Of a stretch of DNA of 5,514 nt, positions 1-3,952 are shown in pieces; within the stretch, counting starts at the first letter, position 1, and the number at the start of each line of letters is the position of its first letter. The position numbers and the translations under genes were made by a program. The stretch lies in the NCBI GenBank assembly GCA_045646245.1, contig JAZRKJ010000015.1, positions 1 through 5,514 on the forward strand, given 5' to 3'. The notes beneath the pieces were generated by a model that did not search any database, was not told the DNA's origin, and saw only the letters and a list, made by a program, of their open reading frames with translations. Origin of the DNA: SIG607 sp045646245 (lineage in GTDB: Bacteria; Bacillota; Clostridia; Oscillospirales; Acutalibacteraceae).

Positions 1-1
1 G

Positions 2-310
2 TATGATAACGCTTGTGATACTACTTGCAATGTTTGTAAAGCAGAACGAACGGTTCCCGATCACGTATACGATAACGCTTGCGATAAATATTGTAATGAA
101 TGTAATTTAGAACGAAATGTTCCCGACCATGTATATGATAACGCATGTGATACGAACTGTAATATTTGCGAAGCAGAACGAACAGTTCCCGATCACGTGT
201 ACGATAACGTTTGCGACACTACTTGCAATATCTGTGGACTTGAACGTAGTATTACACACACATACAATGATGTGAACGACACAGAATGCGACGTATGCGG
301 AATATGTCGT
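2..310 (+). repeat. Tandem Cys-rich repeats, 66-bp period (4 good copies plus 1 degenerate)
   Basis: Copies begin at 2, 68, 134 and 200 with an exact 66-bp (22-residue) period. A degenerate fifth copy begins at 263. Each copy reads YDNxC, then DxxCNxC, then xxER and a link such as TVPDHV, giving C-x3-C-x2-C preceded by a His six residues before the first Cys. In the fifth copy the first Cys is Asn. My hand count gives 56 of 66 identical bases between copies 1 and 3, so the repeats are related by duplication and have diverged mainly at third positions. Similar arrays occur in surface proteins of gut Clostridia, from memory. Their function is not known to me; metal binding or disulfide bonding are both possible. 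Confidence 0.85.
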
Positions 311-1174
311 CCTAATGCTCCTGTCGTAATAGGCTTTTTAAGTGATACCGTAACCCTTATGCCGGTTAACGGTTGTGAATATTCTACTGATGGAATAAAT
401 TGGCAGTCAAGCAATATATTTACTGGACTTTCTCCTGCAACAGAATATACCTTCTATCAACGATTTATCGATAATGGAGAAACAGACATAAGTGCCGGAA
501 CAAAGCAGAAAACTGACAAGCTAAAACAAAATTTAGTTCCCAACGCACCTACCCTTGAAAGTGTAACTGACAGTAGTATAACACTTGTAGCGGTAGAGGG
601 TTGCGAGTATTCAAATGACGGAGTAAATTGGCAGTCGAGCAATATTTTTAATTACCTTAACTATGGAACCGGATATACCTTCTACCAAAGATACAAGGAA
701 ACAGACACTTATTATGCAAGTGAAAAAAGTGTAGGTGCAACTTTTAAAACCGAAAAATGTGTACCAAATGTGCCGAATGCACCGGAAATTGAAAGTAAAA
801 CTCATAACACCGTGACACTTAAAAAGGTTGAAGGGTACGAATATTCAAGAGACGGCGTAAATTGGCAAACAAGTAATGTGTTCACAGACCTTGAGCCTGA
901 AGCTAACTATTTCTTCTTCTGCAGAAAAGCAGAAACAGAAACCCATCTTGCAAGCGCTATGAGCACAGGGCTACAGGTTAAAACTGACGCAAAGCCGCTA
1001 TTTACAATTGGCGACGTTAACGGTGACTATAAAATCGACACCACCGACCTTGCTACCTTAAAACTTTTCCTTGTAGGAAACGGTAAGGTTGAGCTAGGGG
1101 CAGATATGAACGAGGACGGCAAATTTGATACCACCGACCTTGCAGAATTAAAACTTTTCCTTGCAGGAGTATAA
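2..1174 (+). CDS. Dockerin type I protein with Cys-rich and Fn3-like repeats (5' partial)
   Basis: The reading frame is open from the left edge to TAA at 1172-1174, giving 390 visible residues; the true start lies outside the window. In order it encodes five Cys-rich repeats (2 to about 310), three fibronectin-III-like repeats (311 to about 994) and a C-terminal type I dockerin (about 1010-1171). Dockerins bind cohesin modules of scaffoldins, so this is probably a secreted cellulosome- or cell-surface-associated protein. No catalytic domain is visible, but one may lie upstream. A GTG at 197 could be called as a start, but it falls inside the fourth Cys repeat and has no Shine-Dalgarno site, so it is internal. 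The gene ends at its own terminator and is not part of the downstream operon. Dockerin identity is secure; the protein's biological role is unknown. Confidence 0.9.
   Translation, partial: YDNACDTTCNVCKAERTVPDHVYDNACDKYCNECNLERNVPDHVYDNACDTNCNICEAERTVPDHVYDNVCDTTCNICGLERSITHTYNDVNDTECDVCGICRPNAPVVIGFLSDTVTLMPVNGCEYSTDGINWQSSNIFTGLSPATEYTFYQRFIDNGETDISAGTKQKTDKLKQNLVPNAPTLESVTDSSITLVAVEGCEYSNDGVNWQSSNIFNYLNYGTGYTFYQRYKETDTYYASEKSVGATFKTEKCVPNVPNAPEIESKTHNTVTLKKVEGYEYSRDGVNWQTSNVFTDLEPEANYFFFCRKAETETHLASAMSTGLQVKTDAKPLFTIGDVNGDYKIDTTDLATLKLFLVGNGKVELGADMNEDGKFDTTDLAELKLFLAGV
311..994 (+). repeat. Three fibronectin-III-like protein repeats
   Basis: The repeats start with PNAP at about 311, 542 and 773. 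Each carries the signature EYSxDG, then NWQxSN, then a TYTFYQR-like strand, ending in K-T-D/E. The tryptophan codons lie at 401, 629 and 863, spaced 76 and 78 residues apart. The alternating beta-strand pattern and the aromatic YxFY motif near the end match the Fn3-like spacer modules common in extracellular proteins of Clostridia. They probably act as spacers or adhesion modules between the Cys-rich region and the dockerin. The Fn3-like assignment rests on pattern and is not confirmed by a profile search. Confidence 0.75.
1010..1171 (+). other. Type I dockerin domain (two calcium-binding F-hand repeats)
   Basis: Two duplicated loop-helix units are visible. Loop 1 (1013-1051) reads DVNGDYKIDTTDL and loop 2 (1103-1141) reads DMNEDGKFDTTDL. 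Each has calcium-coordinating residues at loop positions 1, 3, 5, 9 and 12 (D, N, D, D, D), followed by a helix containing LKLFL. This is the classic dockerin arrangement that docks onto a cohesin. Positions 10-11, which usually set cohesin specificity, are Thr-Thr in both copies, so the module is symmetric and could bind in two orientations (the dual-binding mode known for type I dockerins). Confidence 0.93.
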
Positions 1175-1200
1175 AAACGAGCCTTCGGGCTCGTTTTTTT
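1174..1200 (+). terminator. Intrinsic terminator of the dockerin gene
   Basis: Stem AAAACGAGCC (1174-1183) pairs with GGCTCGTTTT (1188-1197) around a TTCG tetraloop (1184-1187), and the stem runs into a T-tract ending at 1200. It begins at the last base of the stop codon. The C(UUCG)G cap makes it unusually stable. It should isolate the dockerin gene from the downstream T-box operon. Confidence 0.95.
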
Positions 1201-1234
1201 AGGGAAAGGGGAAAAGGGAAAGGGGAAAAGGGGG
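1201..1234 (+). repeat. G-tract repeat, potential G-quadruplex
   Basis: Two exact copies of the 14-bp unit AGGGAAAGGGGAAA (1201-1214 and 1215-1228) are followed by a fifth G-run. The G-runs are at 1202-1204, 1208-1211, 1216-1218, 1222-1225 and 1230-1234, separated by A-only loops of 3, 4, 3 and 4 nt. This meets the usual G3+ N1-7 quadruplex rule. It starts directly after the terminator T-tract. Its function is unknown. Confidence 0.7.
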
Positions 1235-1406
1235 ACCGCTTGCGGTGGATGAGGTGTAGTAACTGATTAAACACGCCGATAAATCGGCAACGCCGAACAT
1301 TGCATACTGAGCGGTATTGCATAATGCAATAAACCTTTGGCTTATGCAATATTTCATTAAATAAAATATGCAATAGACCGTCGTCTATGAAATTTCCTTT
1401 GGAAAT
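1235..1406. repeat. Intergenic chain of short perfect hairpins (repeat-element-like)
   Basis: No gene is seen between the terminator and the next promoter. Instead there are short perfect inverted repeats: ACCGC/GCGGT (1235-1246), GCCGAT/ATCGGC (1275-1288), ATTGCA/TGCAAT (1316-1330), with ATTGCATAA also matching TTATGCAAT at 1342-1350, then ATAGAC/GTCTAT (1373-1388) and ATTTCC/GGAAAT (1392-1406). The word TGCAAT or ATTGCA recurs about six times between 1298 and 1374. The layout resembles the non-coding mosaic repeats dispersed in gut Clostridia genomes. There are no flanking direct repeats or terminal inverted repeats that would prove a mobile element. Confidence 0.5.
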
Positions 1407-1418
1407 GTAAAATAACTG

Positions 1419-1447
1419 TTGACAAATTAAAATGGTGGTGGTATAAT
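1419..1447 (+). promoter_or_regulatory. Sigma-A promoter of the T-box operon
   Basis: A perfect -35 TTGACA (1419-1424), a 17-bp spacer and a perfect -10 TATAAT (1442-1447) are present, with a TGG extended -10 (1439-1441). Transcription should start near 1453-1455, immediately upstream of the T-box leader. With so strong a core promoter, control is expected to lie mainly in the leader. Confidence 0.93.
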
Positions 1448-1453
1448 TACTTC

Positions 1454-1721
1454 AAATTTTTAAATGCGATGAAGGAATTATTCTTTATTCACGTTTGGTT
1501 TCAGAGAGTTGACGGGTGGTGTGAGTCAACACGGCAGAATAAAGTAAGTCTCATTCCGGAGCAGAACTGCTGAAAAGTTAGTAAGCGGTTACGGAGCGTC
1601 CCGTTACCATGGCGAAAGGCTTGTTGGAGCCTTACTGAGTGACTGTTATTTTACAGTAATTAGGGTGGTACCGCGAATATATTTCGTCCCTGAAACTATT
1701 ATAGTTTCAGGGACTTTTTTT
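1454..1721 (+). promoter_or_regulatory. T-box riboswitch leader, leucine-specific (CTC specifier)
   Basis: This is a tRNA-sensing leader that terminates transcription when the cognate tRNA is charged. Stem I pairs CTTTATTC (1483-1490) with GAATAAAG (1537-1544). It has the AGAG bulge (1503-1506) and a distal stem GTTGAC/GTCAAC (1508-1513/1525-1530) around the conserved GGGTGGTGTGA loop. The specifier loop is closed by GGAA (1474-1477) and TTCC (1554-1557), and its 3' strand (1545-1553) ends CTC-A. This puts the specifier CTC (Leu) at 1550-1552, in the same register as the glycine codon of glyQS-type T-boxes, from memory. A stem II-like helix spans about 1585-1608. Stem III is AAGGCT/AGCCTT (1616-1633). 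The T-box sequence AGGGTGGTACCGCG (1662-1675) carries TGGT, which pairs with an ACCA tRNA end, as expected for tRNA-Leu. The antiterminator (about 1662-1691) and the terminator are mutually exclusive. Confidence 0.93.
1686..1721 (+). terminator. Regulated T-box terminator hairpin
   Basis: GTCCCTGAAACTA (1686-1698) pairs perfectly with TAGTTTCAGGGAC (1702-1714) around a TTA loop, followed by seven Ts (1715-1721). Bases 1686-1691 are also needed for the antiterminator through pairing of CCCT with AGGG at 1662-1665. Uncharged tRNA-Leu should therefore prevent this terminator from forming and allow expression of the two downstream genes. Confidence 0.95.
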
Positions 1722-1740
1722 AAGTCTACCTTCAGACCAA

Positions 1741-1767
1741 CTAATTTCAGGCAAATTAGAAAGGAAG
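1741..1767 (+). promoter_or_regulatory. Hairpin abutting the ribosome binding site of the LeuA-like gene
   Basis: CTAATTT (1741-1747) pairs perfectly with AAATTAG (1753-1759) around loop CAGGC. The Shine-Dalgarno AAAGGAAG (1760-1767) follows with no gap, 7 nt before ATG 1775. The ribosome binding site fixes the start. The hairpin is distinct from the T-box terminator and leaves the site itself unpaired, so it may protect the mRNA or keep the site accessible. Confidence 0.6.
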
Positions 1768-1774
1768 AATTATT

Positions 1775-3163
1775 ATGAGTAAAATCAGAATTGCCGACAC
1801 AACACTTTGCAGCGAGGAAGTAAGCTACAGCTTCAAGGAAAAAATTGAAATTGCAAGACAGCTTGAGAACCTAAATGTTGATATTATTGAACTTGCCGCT
1901 ATTGAAAACGCAAGAACTGATATACTTCTTATTAAAACAATTTCATCTTTTGTTAAAAACAGCGTGATTTCGGTTTGCGGCGGTATGACAAAGGAAAGCA
2001 TTGATAATGCGGCTTTGGCTCTGATTAGCGCAAATAATCCCAGAATCAGAATTGAGCTTCCTGTTTCTCCCGTAGGTATGGAATACGTTTGCCACAAAAA
2101 GCCCGACAAAATGATTCCCTTTATTCAGTCGCTTATTAGCGCGGCTAAAGAAAAGGTTAGCGACGTGGAATTTTGCGCTATTGACGCCACACGCGCAGAA
2201 GGGGACTTCCTTATTACTGCAGTTAATGCGGCAATAGAAGCAGGCGCTACAAGTGTTTCTTTGTACGACAGCGCCGCCGAAACAATGATGCCCGACGAAT
2301 TTGCCGCTTTTGCCGCTGAAATTTGTAAAAGCGTTGGTGAAGACATACCGGTTGGCGTTTTCTGTGACAACAAAAACGGTATGGCTATTGCCGATGCTAT
2401 TCTTGCAGTAAGAAGCGGAGCCGACGTTGTAAAAACCGCCGTTGGTACAAATGCGGTTCCTCTTGAAACCTTTGCCGAAATGGTTAAGAATTGCGGTAAT
2501 TCTTTCGGCTTTGAATCTAATATTAAATACACCCAGCTTAACCGTATTATTAAACAAATTAATTGGGTTGCCGAAAATTCCAAGAACGGCAAAGCAAATG
2601 TCGCTACTCTTGATAACGTAGAAAACGGTATGACCCTTAACGCTAATGATGACAGCGAAACGGTTATGACCGCCGTACTTAAACTGGGTTATGATTTAAG
2701 TGAAGAAGACGCAAACAAGGTTTACGAAGAATTCCTTCGTGTAGCCGAAAAGAAAACCGTTGGCACAAAGGAGCTTGACGCAATTGTTGCAAGCGTTGCT
2801 TTGCAGGTGCCCGCAACCTACAAGCTTATCAGTTACGTTGTCAACAACGGTAACATTATTGCTTCCAGCGCTCAAATTACTCTTGAAAAGGATGGAGCTG
2901 AGTGTCAGGGCGTTGCTATTGGCGACGGCCCTATTGATGCTGCTTTCCACGCAATTGAACAAATTATCGGCACACGTTTTGAACTTGACGATTTCCAGAT
3001 TCAGTCGGTTACCGAAGGTAAGGAAGCAATGGGCAGCGCGCTTGTTAAGCTGCGTTCCAACGGCAAGCTTTATTCGGGTAACGGTATTTCCACCGACATT
3101 ATCGGTGCAAGTATCAAAGCATACATCAGCGCTGTAAACAAAATTGTTTACGAGGAGGCATAA
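1775..3163 (+). CDS. LeuA-family protein with leucine-regulatory domain but missing catalytic residues
   Basis: This 462-residue protein is related to 2-isopropylmalate synthase (LeuA), which condenses acetyl-CoA with 2-ketoisovalerate in leucine synthesis. Residues 1 to about 265 form a DRE-TIM-type barrel, about 295-340 resemble LeuA subdomain II (KLGYDLSEED), and about 345-460 match the C-terminal leucine-binding regulatory domain (GDGPIDAAF at 383-391, SVTEG at 411-415, GNGISTDIIGAS at 435-446). The active site looks dismantled. DTTLRDGxQ is DTTLCSEEVS (8-17), HCHND is FCDNK (196-200), and the GERxGN and GIH motifs have no counterpart. Family LeuA proteins are about 500 residues or more, and the missing part fits loss of subdomain I. 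It is probably not a functional synthase; a leucine sensor or regulatory partner is inference. The start is set by AAAGGAAG 7 nt upstream. Its TAA is 3 nt from the next gene, so the two form one operon under the T-box. Confidence 0.88.
   Translation: MSKIRIADTTLCSEEVSYSFKEKIEIARQLENLNVDIIELAAIENARTDILLIKTISSFVKNSVISVCGGMTKESIDNAALALISANNPRIRIELPVSPVGMEYVCHKKPDKMIPFIQSLISAAKEKVSDVEFCAIDATRAEGDFLITAVNAAIEAGATSVSLYDSAAETMMPDEFAAFAAEICKSVGEDIPVGVFCDNKNGMAIADAILAVRSGADVVKTAVGTNAVPLETFAEMVKNCGNSFGFESNIKYTQLNRIIKQINWVAENSKNGKANVATLDNVENGMTLNANDDSETVMTAVLKLGYDLSEEDANKVYEEFLRVAEKKTVGTKELDAIVASVALQVPATYKLISYVVNNGNIIASSAQITLEKDGAECQGVAIGDGPIDAAFHAIEQIIGTRFELDDFQIQSVTEGKEAMGSALVKLRSNGKLYSGNGISTDIIGASIKAYISAVNKIVYEEA
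3152..3158 (+). promoter_or_regulatory. Ribosome binding site of the fusion gene, inside the LeuA-like 3' end
   Basis: GAGGAGG lies in the last codons of the upstream gene, 8 nt before ATG 3167. It is a near-perfect Shine-Dalgarno site and it decides the start. Its position inside the upstream coding region suggests translational coupling of the two proteins. Confidence 0.88.
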
Positions 3164-3166
3164 AAA

Positions 3167-3952
3167 ATGAAATTTTCTTTTTCAACCAAAGGATGGCACA
3201 ATATATCCTTTGACGAATTTCTGTCAATTGCAAAAGAACTGAAATTCGAAGGTATTGAGCTTCATAATATATATAATCCCTTATTCACCGATAAAGATGG
3301 CGCTTTCCACGATTATGCCGCTTCGGCTACCCTTAGAAAGCTGTACGAAAAGAAGCTTTCTATTCCGTGCATTGATACTATTGGTAATATTGGCGATGAA
3401 TCGGAAAAAGCTACCGTAATTAACGAAATTAAAAAGTGTATAGGTATTGCTAAAAATTTGCACATTCCTTTTATAAGACTTCACGCAGGTGTTTGTGAAA
3501 ACGTTTCCGCTTATGTAGATAACGTTGTAAGCGTAATAGAAAATACTATAAATGATGCCGAAGAAAACGGTGTTGCGTTGCTTCTTGAAACTTCGGGTAT
3601 TTTTTCAAATACCGAACTTCTTCGTGACGTGTTGGAGCGTTTTGCAAGTGACAGCCTTGCCGCTTCTCTTGATATGTATTCTGCTTTCTTTATTGGAAAG
3701 GAAGACGCCGAACAGATTATTAAAAATCTTGGTGCTTACGTAAGACACGTTCACATTCGTGACGCTCAAAACGTTAACGGTGAATTGGAGCCTTGTCTTA
3801 TCGGGGAAGGCGAGCTTCCTATTGACGATATGATGTTGGCGCTTCGCAGCGTAAACTACGATGGATTTTTCTCCCTTATCTGGGACCCTGCGTGGTGCGA
3901 AGAGCTTGACGATATGGAGATTATTTTCTCACAATTCGTCAATTATATGAAA
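3167..3952 (+). other. N-terminal sugar phosphate isomerase/epimerase-like domain of the fusion
   Basis: Residues 1-262 follow the alternating helix/strand pattern of this metal-dependent TIM-barrel family. Three likely metal ligands remain: E141, D169 and His 194 or 196. The usual final Glu, in a context like SLEW, appears as I238 in SLIWD, and the position three after D169, often His, is Ser172. The domain may therefore be altered in chemistry or non-catalytic. The substrate cannot be named. Confidence 0.7.

Noticed and set aside
2..310. Direct repeats as a CRISPR array
   Set aside because: The 66-bp units are contiguous with no unique spacers, lie in one coding frame and vary at third codon positions.
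197..1174. GTG at 197 as the start of the dockerin gene
   Set aside because: The frame stays open to the left edge, the GTG lies inside a repeat whose earlier copies are in the same frame, and no ribosome binding site precedes it.
1053..1373. 106-residue reverse-strand frame across the terminator and G-tract
   Set aside because: It runs through the dockerin coding strand, the terminator and the purine repeat, and gives a low-complexity product.
1374..1406. Hairpins at 1373-1388 and 1392-1406 as a terminator
   Set aside because: Stems are only 6 bp and AT-rich with no T-tract; the preceding gene already has a strong terminator.
1943..2557. 204-residue reverse-strand reading frame
   Set aside because: It is antisense to the conserved LeuA-like gene, has no family features or ribosome binding site, and arises from codon bias.
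2760..3137. 125-residue + strand frame inside the LeuA-like gene
   Set aside because: It is out of frame with the conserved regulatory domain, has low-complexity Leu/Ser-rich composition and no translation start signal.
1775..3163. Annotation as functional 2-isopropylmalate synthase leuA
   Set aside because: The catalytic Arg/Asp, HxH and GERxGN motifs are absent, so the leuA symbol would mislead although the family link is clear.
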